Below are positions 1 through 8,663 of a DNA stretch of 14,707 bases, piece after piece. A program made the translations under genes and the position numbers. This DNA comes from Brachionus koreanus (taxonomy: Eukaryota; Rotifera; Eurotatoria; Ploima; Brachionidae): contig PJRA01000196.1 in assembly GCA_016987375.1 (NCBI GenBank), forward strand, positions 1,785,218-1,799,924. The letters are read 5' to 3'. Numbering within the stretch: the first letter of the stretch is position 1; every line of letters begins with the position of its first letter. Under the pieces are notes generated by a model. The model did not search any database, was not told where the DNA came from, and saw only the letters and a list, made by a program, of their open reading frames with translations.

Positions 1-133
1 TATTTATGAATTAAAAAAACCTGAAAAAATGCTTGGTGCTTCTAGTGTTAAGCTTTCGATTGACCAAAGGAAGATAATTTTGCTTTTCATAGAATGGATC
101 AGGTGGCGTCTTAAATCCATTGATTTAAACTGA

Positions 134-1653
134 TTTATTTCTTTTAAAATGGAAACATCTATTTTAAAGTTTAGTACGCTTTCAAATAGATGTTTTTATT
201 AAATAATATTAAGTTATTTAAACCATTATTTTCAGTTATCATTATTTTGAGAAAAGATCCATCTCTCATCAAAAGTCTGAAAAACTGCTCATCTACAGAA
301 TTTTTAATTAGTTTCCAACAAACTTCAATGTTTTGATGAATATCAAAATATATCAAATCACGAGAAATAACTTTGCAAGGTCTGTTAGCTTTGCTAATCA
401 AATTAAGGTGACAAGATATCATCAATTGTGATGTGTAGTGATCATTTTATAATTTGCAATTGTTAAGCTTGGGTTTGTTATCAACAACCATAAATAGATC
501 ATCCTGATAGAGAATTTTTTAAACCAATCTTGAGTCCTTCTTACATGAACCACATTTTCAATTTTCGTCAATTTTCTTTACACCATTACAAAGACTTCTT
601 TATCAAGTGTAGCTTTTAAAATTTAATAAAGTATTCATTTTTTAGTATTATATGAAAAACAGTTTTAAATATTTGCTAAAAAGTTATTTAAAATTTTATC
701 TCAATTAATCACAGTGGGTAATCTCTTTGTCTTTAGCATCTTTTTTAAAATAAAAACTCACTACAATAATTACCCAGCTCCTTGAAATGAAATCGGTCCC
801 CTTTTTTTTATGATGCAAGGGATTTAAATATTCATCTCATACTCTAGAGATATTTTGAAGATTTTTCCACCTTCAGCGAGTTTTTAATACTCAATTCTCT
901 GCTTGCCTGACTCAAGCACAACCAAAAGATCTGAAGTTGTCAATTAATATTAAATTATTTAATTGATTGATTGAGAAAGCTTATTTTTAGTAAAAGTTAT
1001 TTTTATTTTTTTTACGGTTATTTCTTCTAGATTAACTAATTCACGTTTTTAAATCGTAGTCAGATAAATTAAATTAATTTATCGTTTCTTTATTTTCAAT
1101 AATCTGCTAATTCAATTTTTCTTCTTGCTTTAATAGCATGTTTCATCGCTTCAGAAGAAAAAAATTTTGAAGAAAATTTATTTAAAAAATATTACATTAA
1201 ACCTAAAATGTTTTTCTAAAAATAATGCTATATTTAAAATAAAATATTTTTTTGAATAGCAATTAGTTTTTCTAATGTTTAAAAGCTAAATTTTAGACTA
1301 TCTTTAGCTTGGTCTTAAGAGTTCTTTATCAAGATATTCACAACCACTTTTCCATTTGAAAAAGAGTTTTCAATTTTAAATCGATTTTAAGTATACAAAA
1401 CCAATCAATCGGCTGTTTTGGAATTGTCTGGTCTTTTTGAGGTTAGACCAACTGACCGACCGATACCCTATAGCGGTTTTTCTAAAATTTGGAATTATTA
1501 AAAAAAGTTTAGTATTATTTTAAAAAGTTCTTAGGCATTAAACGCGACATTCTTTCTTTATCATAAATAAAAATTTTGTGGGCATACATAAAAATCAGCC
1601 GGCTTGTTATATAAAAATGATTTTCTTTAATTTCCTTTAAAGTTTGTGATTTT
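134..1653. other. AT-rich intergenic stretch, no supported gene
   Basis: I see no convincing gene here. The longest open stretch is on the minus strand (171-425, 84 codons, opening at a TTG with a stop close upstream). It has mixed amino-acid composition, but I recognise no family. Around 1426-1455 a short hairpin (arms tggtct and agacca) lies in a patch of higher GC content that also contains clustered GACC/GACCG words, which may be transposon debris. The rest is A/T-dominated low-complexity sequence. Confidence 0.5.
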
Positions 1654-2301
1654 TAGTGTTGGGTACCGTCAGTGACGACCATAGGACCGCCAAAAAATGG
1701 TGTTGGCAGTGTACAAAAATAAAATTAAGAAAATTTGAAAGATAAAACAATAAAATTTAGAAAAAATTTTAATTTGCGTTTAATAAATAGTAGATTATCT
1801 TATTCTTTCTATTATCTCTCTTAAAAACATTATTTTAATATAAAATTGTTCAACTAAATGCTTCATCAATTGTTTCTGGTTCTCTCATATTTAAATAATC
1901 TTCTATATTAGGCTTAATATTATATTTAAACAACTTTATCTTCATTTTTTCACAAATATCACTAGTCTGATTAAGACCCAATTGATACTGGTTAATAAAA
2001 TGCTCTTTAGAACCATTTTGTTTCATATTAACTTTTTTTTTTACTCACAATATCATCAATAGTTTTGTTTCTGAGCCTTTTCAAAAATTCTTGTTTTAAT
2101 TCTGTCTAAGTAATTATTGGATTTGCTTTTAGAATAGTCTTATAACCCTTTTACAGTGTGGACCAGTTTCCAAAATTTTTTCTCTCTTAGGGATATTTGC
2201 ATTTCTCAAATTTATATCCAAACTTAATAACCAACTTTGTACATCCGACCAACACCAAGTTTTGGAGTTCTTGTGGCTATCAATGACGATACCCAACACT
2301 A
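1654..2301. mobile_element. 648-bp element with ~65-bp imperfect terminal inverted repeats (hAT-like ends)
   Basis: The left end, from 1654, begins tagtgttgggtaccgtcagt. The reverse complement of the right end, finishing at 2301, begins tagtgttgggtatcgtcatt. The match continues imperfectly for about 65 bases on each side (1654-1717 against 2236-2301) and includes a shared tggtgttgg and a shared gtacaaa. TAG/CAG-type ends with a GTGTTGG core are common in hAT-superfamily transposons, so I lean that way. The eight bases flanking each end (gtgatttt and ttctaaat) do not form a target-site duplication, so it is old, rearranged or of another type. No transposase is visible. The interior holds a decayed gag-like reading frame, listed separately. 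Confidence 0.6.
1850..2248 (-). pseudogene. Decayed gag-like retroelement reading frame
   Basis: The minus strand keeps three short coding-looking stretches in changing frames. The first contains SDVQSWLLSLDINLRNANIP (from 2248). The second contains TELKQEFLKRL. The third is open from an ATG at 2026 to a stop at 1850 (58 codons) and contains EHFINQYQLGL, IKPNIEDYL and REPETIDEAF. A W-x-L-x3-I element, then EL-x-EFLKRL, then an FI-x3-LGL...PETIDEA ending is the style of a retrotransposon gag capsid domain. That is family resemblance by eye, not a search result. At least two frameshifts and several stops separate the pieces, so it cannot make a full protein. It lies entirely between the inverted repeats of the 1654-2301 element, and its start overlaps the right repeat. 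Confidence 0.4.
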
Positions 2302-3145
2302 TTCTAAATGGTCTTTGCTGGAATTTAATAAACCTGATTTTTACTAAATAAATTTTTTCAAAATTTTGTCAATAATGCAATCTTATGTGTTGCATCGTAG
2401 TTTTAAATCATTAGATAAATTGACAATTTAAAGTGCAGAAAAACTTTTATTTATTCAGCTAAAATTAAATAAATTAATGTTAATTTTTTTTTCTATTTAA
2501 TTTAATTTAGAAAAAATAAAGTGACTGGATTCAGATTTCATAGTAAGTGAATTTTTTGGACCACTTATTAATTAAAATTTATCAAATTAAATTAAAAGTA
2601 GATTCATTTCAACCAAAAAAAAAAAACTTTTTGAATTTTTTCAAATATATGAAATTTTTACTAATAAAAATAAATTTATTTTATCAAAATTTATTAGCAA
2701 GTGTCAACAGAAACTTAAAAAAATGTAAATAAAATTAGACATTAATTGTGTGCTTAATTTAAAATTTTCATTTTAAATGATAGTTTAATAATTAAATGAC
2801 TAAATTCATTCAATCAAGTCAAATTAATTAAATTTTTTTTTTGCACGACTAGAAAAATTTGAAAAAAAAGAGGAAAATCAAGCAAATCTGAAGCTTTTGG
2901 TTAGAATCCCTAAAACGTTATTATAATTTTGTCTAGTAAATAAAAATTTATCGATTTTTTTTCACAAATCTATGAGCAAAATAATTTCAAATTAAAACGA
3001 ACAAGAATACAGTTGCAACATTTAACTTTTTTTCTATAGTTTTAAATAGAGGAACATTTTAACTTAATTAAAATTTGTGTTGAAATTTAATTTAAAAATA
3101 GAATAATTTATGATTGTCTTGTTAAAAGAAACATTCTAGATCATA
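2302..3145. other. AT-rich upstream region of the transporter gene
   Basis: I find no gene in this stretch. It is dominated by A/T homopolymer runs. The open stretch at 2547-2732 begins at GTG and is rich in Lys, Phe, Leu and Asn, as expected from translating such runs. Promoter elements for the transporter at 3146 presumably lie in the last few hundred bases, but no clear TATA box or other motif can be singled out. Confidence 0.5.
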
Positions 3146-4836
3146 ATGGAAAATAAGCCTATACTGACAAGCAGCTCATCTGGATCTATACGGCCAAGCT
3201 CAGGCCTTGGTACCATGATTTGCTCCTGGTTTAATTCAACAAAAAAACGCCACATTCTAACCATTTACTCATTTCTTGGCTTTTTTTTTGCCTACATTTT
3301 TCGCGCAAACTTGAGCGTAGCCATCCTTGAGATGTCTAAAGTGATACCAGTGGCGAATCTAACCAAACAGGAAAACAATACACTTGATTTGCCAGAGAGC
3401 GAATGGTCACCTCTACTACAAGGCTACATTTTGTCGTCTTTTTTCTACGGTTACATATTCACACAAATCCCAGCCGCCTTTTTGACCAGTCGATACGGCG
3501 GACGAAACCTGTTCGGAGCTGGAGTCGGCCTCAGCGCTTTTCTGTGCATGGCTATGCCTCTGGCCGCCTACATAGGACCGAGCTATCTCATGTCCATTCG
3601 CATTCTGCAAGGTCTTTGTCAAGGATTCATTTATCCGGCCATGCATTGTCTGTGGTCCAAGTGGTGTCCGCCTAACGAGCGATCCAGACTGGCTACTTTC
3701 GCTCTCTCAGGCTCCTACATTGGCTCCGTAACCGCCCTCAGCACTGGCGGACTAATCACCATCTACCTTAATTGGCAATCAATTTTCTACATCTTTGGTA
3801 AATTAGCTAAACTAAAAGACAATATTTAGCTCATTGATTTGTACTTCTTTATTTTTCAGGCGTTCTTGGCATGATATGGTCAATTCTTTGGTTTTTACAC
3901 GTTCATGAATCGCCAGCTGAACACAAAACTATTTCAAATGAAGAAAAAAATCACATTGAATCAACTCTAAATTTTGTATACTTTAAAAATTTGTAAAATT
4001 TATTCTAAAAATAAAATTAATTTTATTTTCTATTCAAGACGGATTACAGCTGTATACCATGGTCAAATATTTTACGCTCAACGCCAGTATGGGCCATCGT
4101 AATTGCTCATTTTGGTAATAGATTTATTAAAAAATTTATTTATTTTTAAAAAAAAAAAATCTTTTTCTTAGCTGAAAATTGGGGTTTTTACACCATGTTG
4201 ACAGAGATGCCCACATTTTTGTCAGATATTCTACATTTTGAAATAGACGAAGCTGGCGTTTTGTCTGCATTGCCGTACTTGATAATGGCAAAGGTGTTGT
4301 ACTTTTCCGGATGCGTTTCAGACAGGCTGGTCGAACAAAAGCTCGACTATACTCAGGTTAGAAAAATATTCTGTTGTGCAGGCTTTGTGCTTCAAGCGTT
4401 GTTTATGTTCGCCATGACTTTTACCGTTAATAGAACTTTGCTGATCATTTTTGTCACCTTGTCAATTGGATTTGGAGGAATGCCATGGTCGGCATTTGGC
4501 GTTAATCATTTGGACATAGGCGCCGGTTACGCCAATGTTCTGATGTCAATAACAAACACATTTGCCACTCTAGCTGGAATTATCAGTCCCACTTTGACTG
4601 GTCATTTGATCGAGGACAAAACCAAAGATGAATGGAACGAAGTGTTCAATATTTCGGCTGTGGTTTTTCTAATCGGAGCTCTGTTTTTCTATTTTCTGGG
4701 CAGTGGCGAAGTACAGCATTGGGCAATTGGTTCAAAAGAGCTCGAGAATCCAACTGTTAGCAATTACAATGACTTTTCTAGAAATAGCACTTTTTCAGTA
4801 AGTGAAATAAATGACCAAGAAAATTTAACTAAATGA
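3146..4836 (+). CDS. SLC17-family major facilitator transporter (sialin / vesicular anion / Na-phosphate type)
   Basis: Four exons join in frame: 3146-3797, 3860-3975, 4039-4114 and 4172-4836, giving 502 aa, a normal SLC17 length. The introns are 62, 63 and 57 bases with gt...ag ends. The protein is a multi-pass membrane transporter. TM1 lies around residues 37-61 and contains FRANLSVAIL, matching the family R-x-NLSVA element. N-glycosylation sequons NLT (71) and NNT (77) sit in the first lumenal or extracellular loop. The motif-A region is TSRYGGRN (114-121). Family hallmarks follow: WSKWCPPNERS (170-180), IPW...PVWAI (262-276), ENWGFYTMLTEMPTFL (283-298), NHLDIGAGYANVLM (394-407) and GSGEVQHWA (458-466). 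Family members move organic anions, glutamate, sialic acid or phosphate, driven by proton, sodium or voltage gradients. The substrate cannot be told from sequence. The ATG at 3146 is the first in frame and gives the expected short cytosolic N-terminus. An ATG inside exon 4 (4195) is not a start. Confidence 0.92.
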
Positions 4837-4971
4837 TACATCTAAATTTCTTTTCTAATTTTTTTCTAATAATCAATACTTTTTTAAAGAAAATCTAACA
4901 AAAAAAATATGTGACTCTAAATTAAAATTTATTTTTGTATTTTTAAAAATTTTAAAACAAATTCAGAGTAA

Positions 4972-4977
4972 AATAAA
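4972..4977 (+). terminator. Candidate poly(A) signal AATAAA for the transporter
   Basis: This AATAAA lies about 135 bases after the transporter stop, within an A-rich stretch. It is the first perfect hexamer downstream in the transcribed strand. Such hexamers are frequent by chance in DNA this AT-rich. Confidence 0.4.
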
Positions 4978-5148
4978 AAAGTGAAAAAAAAAAAATCAAA
5001 AATGAAAAAATCTATAGAAAATTTTCTAAGCTTTTATGACTATGAATAGTTAAGACATGCACAAGCTATTTGCTTTAGATCTATCAAGGCTTATGTTCGA
5101 ACAAAACAAAATAACTGCAGTCTAAAACACATGAAGCCCACATCAGGG

Positions 5149-5154
5149 TATAAA
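5149..5154 (+). promoter_or_regulatory. TATA box of the secreted-protein gene
   Basis: TATAAA in the context gggTATAAAtc stands 39 bases before the ATG at 5193, preceded by locally higher GC content. This spacing would place the transcription start roughly 10-15 bases before the ATG, giving a very short 5' leader. Confidence 0.6.
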
Positions 5155-5192
5155 TCAAGCTGAATGAAATAAAGTCAAATTAAAATTTCAAA

Positions 5193-5690
5193 ATGAAACT
5201 TGTAGTTTTAGTTTTAGCTTTAGGATTTGTTTTATCTTCCGCTTTTCCCTTTGGTCCCATGGGTTTTTTTCCCGGTATGTTTGGTGCCGGCCTCAATATG
5301 ATGAGCCCCTATGGAAGAATGGGTTTAAATCGATACAGGGCTGGTAGACGGCCAAAAAACCGCTACCATAATAATTACGATGATGATGTTAATTATGATA
5401 ACTACTACTATGACAGCTATGATGATCAAAATGAGTGGCATCCGATGCATAGTAGGTCTTATGAGGATGACATATATGCAAAACACCGAGACAGCTACAA
5501 ATCGAATTCCTATGAACATCATGCACATTCTAATCAGCCAGTTTATGATGATTACAAGTCTAGAAAGCATACTTTAAAACCACATGCTGTTAAAGAACAC
5601 AAATACAATCAAGATTCTTATGATCATAAGTCACATATCAATACATACCAAAACAATAACAAAGAATACAAAGATTATTATAAATTATAA
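5193..5690 (+). CDS. Secreted Tyr/Asp/His-rich, cysteine-free protein, function unknown
   Basis: A single exon of 165 codons, with an ATG in the AT-rich context tcaaaATG. Residues 1-18 form a classic signal peptide (MKLVVLVLALGFVLSSA, cleavage predicted before FPFG). The mature chain has three zones. The first is Gly/Met/Pro/Phe-rich (about 18-50). The second is a basic patch (RYRAGRRPKNRY) followed by an acidic Tyr/Asp run (about 60-80, including NYYYDSYDD). The third is a long hydrophilic His/Lys/Ser/Tyr/Asn region ending KEYKDYYKL. I count about 21 Tyr and 12 His in the mature 148 residues and no Cys. No conserved domain is recognisable. Such composition is seen in structural, adhesive, cuticular or metal-binding extracellular proteins, and I would not choose among these. 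It has its own TATA box and poly(A) signal and lies 356 bp downstream of the transporter. Confidence 0.8.
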   Translation: MKLVVLVLALGFVLSSAFPFGPMGFFPGMFGAGLNMMSPYGRMGLNRYRAGRRPKNRYHNNYDDDVNYDNYYYDSYDDQNEWHPMHSRSYEDDIYAKHRDSYKSNSYEHHAHSNQPVYDDYKSRKHTLKPHAVKEHKYNQDSYDHKSHINTYQNNNKEYKDYYKL

Positions 5691-5722
5691 GATATTTGTT
5701 TTTGATTTATTTTTGCTTTTAG

Positions 5723-5728
5723 AATAAA
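5723..5728 (+). terminator. Poly(A) signal AATAAA of the secreted-protein gene
   Basis: A perfect AATAAA sits 33 bases after the stop codon, an ordinary position for a short 3' UTR. Confidence 0.65.
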
Positions 5729-7136
5729 GATATTTTAGTTTTAAATTTTTTTTTTATAAACAAAAATTTATATTTAATTAGGAAAGATTTTTTGATAACT
5801 AGTGATATTTAAACAAAAAAGATATAATTAATAAAATTATGCCAAAATCATGCGCTGAAACATTTTGTCTGATAATTTTGATCAAAGAGTTGAAAAGAAA
5901 AGTTATGCACCAGTTTTCTTGGTTTGTTTGTTATCAGACATGTATAAATAAATCAATGAAGTATTCAAAGAATTTTTGAAGAGACTCACTCACAATTTTT
6001 CTTCAAAAATTTTTATAATTTCAGAAATAATTTTGTAAAAAATATCAAAACATTAAAAAAAATTCTTTATTTAATTTTCTATCGAGTTAATTTTTTACAA
6101 TGCTTAATAAAAGATAAAATAATTTCAATTAATGACCAAAAAAGTCTTTACAAGTCATTCAAAGTCGAGAATTGGACAATAAAATTTTTAATTTTAAAAT
6201 ATATATCTTTGATTTGTGTGAAAAGATTGTATATCCTAATTTGAAAATTTTAAAAATAATTGACTTGAATTTTTTTTTTAAATTTATCTTTATTTAAAGC
6301 TTGATTATACGTTTTTTGAACAACGGACACTCTTTTTTTTAGCTTTTTTATTTTCGATTTAAATTTAAAAAAACTTCAAGTAAATTATTTTAAAATTACA
6401 TGGACTAAATTTATTTATTAAGGTAATTTTTTTATTATTTATAAAAAAAAATAATTATAATTTCAAATAATAAAAAATTTTTTATTTAAAATAATTAAAA
6501 TTTTGGGTTTAATTTTTCTAGTGTTTAATTACTAAATGATTTTCATTTTTAATAGTTTTCTCTAGGCTTAATTAAAAATAATAATTTCTTTTGTCATTGA
6601 TTATTTTTTGTGATTAATTTATTTGAAATTATGTAGTCAGTGAATTGTTCAAATTGGGCAGAGCTGAACTTACACAATGATTCTAGGCTGCTTTCGAAAA
6701 TGAAATAAAAATTCTAATAAACAGATGTTGACAAAAAAAAGTTATCGTTGTTTAGATTTATAGCAATGCTATTTGAGTGAATTATATTTTTAAAGCTTTT
6801 GTGAAATTCAAATACAAACAAAACGAAAATTCTTCCTATTTAGATAAACTAAAATTTACTAAACAAAATATTTTTAGAAGAATACTTTTTTATCTAAAAT
6901 AAAGATTTTACTTTCTTTTTTGTTTGGAAATTATATCAATAATCAATTAAAATCCTATTGATGTTTTATTTTTTGTCTTTTTTAAGCATTTACACAGTAT
7001 TCAGCTCCTATTAAAAGAATATTTTAATGACTCATATTATTTTTTAACCACAGATTTACTAAAAGTTACCATAAATTGAATAACAAAATAATAAATTTAT
7101 TAAGTAAATATCTAGTATAAATTTATTGTAATTTAT
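5729..7136. other. Long AT-rich gene-free stretch
   Basis: I find no reading frame with protein-like composition on either strand. Apart from the promoter-like block at 5866-5950, the stretch is long T and A runs, with occasional more complex words near 6640-6700. Non-coding transcripts cannot be excluded. Confidence 0.45.
5866..5950 (+). promoter_or_regulatory. Orphan promoter-like block: inverted GATA sites followed by a TATA box
   Basis: tgtctgataa (5866-5875) and its exact reverse complement ttatcagaca (5931-5940) are 55 bases apart. Both contain the GATA-factor core TGATAA in opposite orientation. One base pair beyond the second copy lies TATAAATA (5943-5950). GATA sites just upstream of a TATA box are a typical animal, often gut-type, promoter arrangement. 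No open reading frame follows, so this may drive a non-coding RNA, belong to a decayed gene or be chance. Confidence 0.35.
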
Positions 7137-7475
7137 TCAATAAAAAATAACATAATTAATAGAATTGTTACAAAAAAAAGTATATTTATCTCTAATATAA
7201 TAAAGAAATAATTTTTGTGTTACAAATTGAACAATTTGATAGAAAAAATCACAAAAAAAAAACTTTTTTTGCATTGTACACCTTTTCTCTAAATTTTCAT
7301 TAATTATGGACGGTAAGTCCTGAGTTTCTTCATGAATCACTTGTCTCTTACTCATATTGGCATCTTCATCTGATTCAATGCCAACTTCCTAGTTTTCGGA
7401 AACATCTGATGGCTGTTTTTCAAGTACATATTTAGTTGCACCTCTTTTCCTTTTATTACAAATGGGAATGTTCAT
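7137..7475 (-). pseudogene. Broken reading frame of unknown origin (possible transposon C-terminus)
   Basis: On the minus strand one frame is open from an ATG at 7475 to 7137, except for a single TAG at 7389-7391. The first 28 codons read ...CNKRKRGATKYVLEKQP... and the part after the stop begins EVGIESDEDANMSKRQ. This is hydrophilic, protein-like sequence with better base balance than its surroundings. After about 7280 the translation turns into Phe/Tyr/Lys-rich low complexity and is probably not coding. A KRKRG-type basic tail is common at the ends of transposase proteins, but I cannot name the family. Confidence 0.25.
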
Positions 7476-7725
7476 AACAATAATACTGAAATCCATAAGC
7501 TTAAGACTAAACGAACATCCAAAAATGTGAATAATAATTTTTCAGAAAATTAAAAAAACTCTCAAATTATTTGGAAAACTTAAATTACACAAAAAATCTA
7601 AAAATCTAAAAATGTAAAATTATTTTCATTTTGCCTAATTTTTCAACCAAAACAAACAATTGCATTTGCTAAGTTTCCAATTATCCTTATTAATTTCAAT
7701 AATACTTTTTATACTTTTTCTTAAT

Positions 7726-7780
7726 AAGCTGAATTTGTTCTTCAGACTTGGTTTTTTTGCAGCAGTGTACCCAATAACTT
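7726..7780 (-). repeat. 55-bp duplicate of the USP zinc-ribbon exon
   Basis: This block matches 9263-9317 at all but one position. The match begins aagctgaatttgttcttcag on the plus strand and the differing base is C at 7771 against A in the original. The 9263-9317 copy lies inside a real exon of the USP gene on the minus strand (residues VHCCKKTKSEEQIQL) and includes the exon's acceptor AG. The 7726 copy is a fragment that runs into unrelated sequence within a few codons. Similarity continues a few bases into the intron side, so genomic DNA rather than spliced mRNA was copied. Confidence 0.85.
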
Positions 7781-7800
7781 ATATCTGTTTTTCTTCAATT

Positions 7801-8200
7801 AATAACAAACCGTATGAAAGAAGGTTGAAAGCTCTAAACATTAAAAATCTGATGGAAAGTAGAAAAAGAGGTGATCTCATTCGATTGTACAAATTCATGC
7901 ATGAAGTAGATTTGGTTGAAAAAGCAAAAATTTTAATATCATAAAAAAATCGAGAAAGAAGTCACTGCTCTAAATATCACTAATAAATTTTGAGCCTCCA
8001 ACATAGAGATAACTTTTTCTTCAATAGAACCAACTTCATTTGGAACTCGCTGCCAAATCATTTAGTTGCTGGCTAGCCAACTACAGCCCTAACTACTTCT
8101 AATAATAATAATTTAAGTCAAAGTTATGACTTGATTTTTTTTAAAGAATTTTTTTATGATGGTCATCTATCATGATTCATGAGTAAATAAATAAAAATTT
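7801..8200 (+). mobile_element. C-terminal remnant of a non-LTR retrotransposon reverse transcriptase
   Basis: One plus-strand frame reads NKPYERRLKALNIKNL, then RKRGDLIRLYKFMHEVD. After stops at 7942, 7981 and 7984 the same frame continues with RDNFFFNRTNFIWNSLPNHL, followed by a further stop at 8074. The order PYE-x-RLK-x-LN, RKRGDLI-x-YK, then FF-x-NR...WNSLP is the typical C-terminal tail of CR1/L2/jockey-like reverse transcriptases. The frame is still aligned across the stops, so decay has been mainly by substitution. The 3' side ends in a taaataaataaaaa-like run near 8185-8200, consistent with the 3' tail of such elements. The 5' part, including the polymerase core, is absent. It abuts the 7726-7780 USP fragment. 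Confidence 0.7.
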
Positions 8201-8229
8201 TTTTAAAAAATAATTTCAAAAATAATAAG

Positions 8230-8235
8230 TTTATT
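8230..8235 (-). terminator. Poly(A) signal AATAAA of the ubiquitin-like gene
   Basis: On the minus strand AATAAA begins 7 bases after the stop codon of the ubiquitin-like gene. The position is very close but plausible for a compact gene. Confidence 0.5.
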
Positions 8236-8242
8236 GAATCAA

Positions 8243-8506
8243 CTAAAATATATCACCTCCAGGAAGTCTTTGTACACAATAAATTAATGATAAATGCTCA
8301 ATTTTGTAATAGCTCAAGCATTTATCATCTTCCATTTGTTTACCAAAAGCTATCAATCTGTAATCTTCTGAATTAATTTTCGAGCTCAAATTAATAATTT
8401 CTTTTAATTTTCTAACATTCATCGATTGAAATGCTTCTTGATTTTCAGTTACATCAACAGTTGTACGTATGCTATTTTGTGTGGATATCTTAATTTGATA
8501 GAGCAT
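8243..8506 (-). CDS. Divergent ubiquitin-like modifier precursor ending LPGG-DIF
   Basis: An 87-residue protein that is essentially one ubiquitin fold. From residue 50 on it aligns with ubiquitin without gaps: RLIAFGKQMEDDKCLSYYKI matches ubiquitin 42-61, and CVQRLPGG matches the C-terminus. I52 and V78 correspond to the I44 and V70 of the hydrophobic patch, K56 to K48, R80 to R72 and G83-G84 to the terminal GG. The K63 position is His and R74 is Pro. The N-terminal half is about eight residues longer and poorly conserved. Three residues (DIF) follow GG, so a protease would have to expose the diglycine, as for SUMO and ubiquitin precursors. That makes it look like a conjugatable modifier rather than a fixed domain. 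The ATG is preceded by ttgatagaca. It follows the USP gene on the same strand by 147 bp. Alternatively the GG|gtgata sequence could be a splice donor, but no downstream exon is visible. Confidence 0.8.
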   Translation of the reverse strand: MLYQIKISTQNSIRTTVDVTENQEAFQSMNVRKLKEIINLSSKINSEDYRLIAFGKQMEDDKCLSYYKIEHLSLIYCVQRLPGGDIF

Positions 8507-8652
8507 TGTCTATCAAAAAATAATTTCACTTAATCATTCATGCTATTTAAAGAGATTTTTAAATCTCTAAAATGAAAAAAATAAATAGAAAAAAAATAAA
8601 AAAAATTTTAAAAAATTTAAAAAATTAAAAAATTTTTTTCTTTAAATTGAAT
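8507..8652 (-). promoter_or_regulatory. Intercistronic region between USP and the ubiquitin-like gene
   Basis: These 146 bases separate two genes read in the same direction. On the minus strand they contain a long pyrimidine-rich tract ending cattttag at about 8569 and a second acceptor-like ttttttgatag ending 3 bases before the ATG of the ubiquitin-like gene. A perfect 8-bp hairpin (agagattt/aaatctct, 8551-8568) sits just after the first acceptor-like AG. There is no AATAAA for the USP transcript here. The arrangement could be an operon processed by spliced-leader trans-splicing, which is known in several animal groups including rotifers. It could equally be two compact genes with a promoter I cannot see. 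Confidence 0.35.
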
Positions 8653-8663
8653 TTAAAGAAAAA
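8635..8663. repeat. 29-nt perfect palindrome across the USP stop codon
   Basis: Two 14-base arms (8635-8648 and 8650-8663) are exact reverse complements around a central G at 8649. The core is ttctttaaatt-g-aatttaaagaa. The USP stop (8653-8655) lies inside the right arm. It is a candidate hairpin at the 3' end of the USP message, though AT-only arms arise easily in this composition. Confidence 0.5.

Noticed and set aside
2..133. Plus-strand frame open from the window edge (43 codons to a TGA)
   Set aside because: Could be the end of a gene or transposon beginning outside the window, but it is short and matches no family I recognise.
171..425. 84-codon minus-strand open stretch with a loosely FLYWCH-like ending
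   Set aside because: It opens at TTG with a stop just upstream, has no neighbouring exons I can join and no firm motif.
2547..2732. Plus-strand open stretch rich in Lys/Phe/Leu
   Set aside because: Starts at GTG and consists of translated A/T runs; no protein-like pattern.
3403..3675. Alternative frames inside transporter exon 1
   Set aside because: Shadows of a well-supported transporter exon with conserved SLC17 motifs.
5325..5577. Open frames on both strands inside the secreted-protein gene
   Set aside because: Repetitive Met/Ile/Val composition is the shadow of the GAT/TAT-rich codons of the real gene.
7308..7318. atggacg|gtaagt on the plus strand, resembling a start codon followed by a strong splice donor
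   Set aside because: No second exon or promoter supports it, and it overlaps the better minus-strand reading frame.
7660..7944. A single 94-aa protein spanning the whole plus-strand frame
   Set aside because: It starts at TTG and is a chance chimera of low-complexity sequence, antisense USP fragment and reverse-transcriptase tail.
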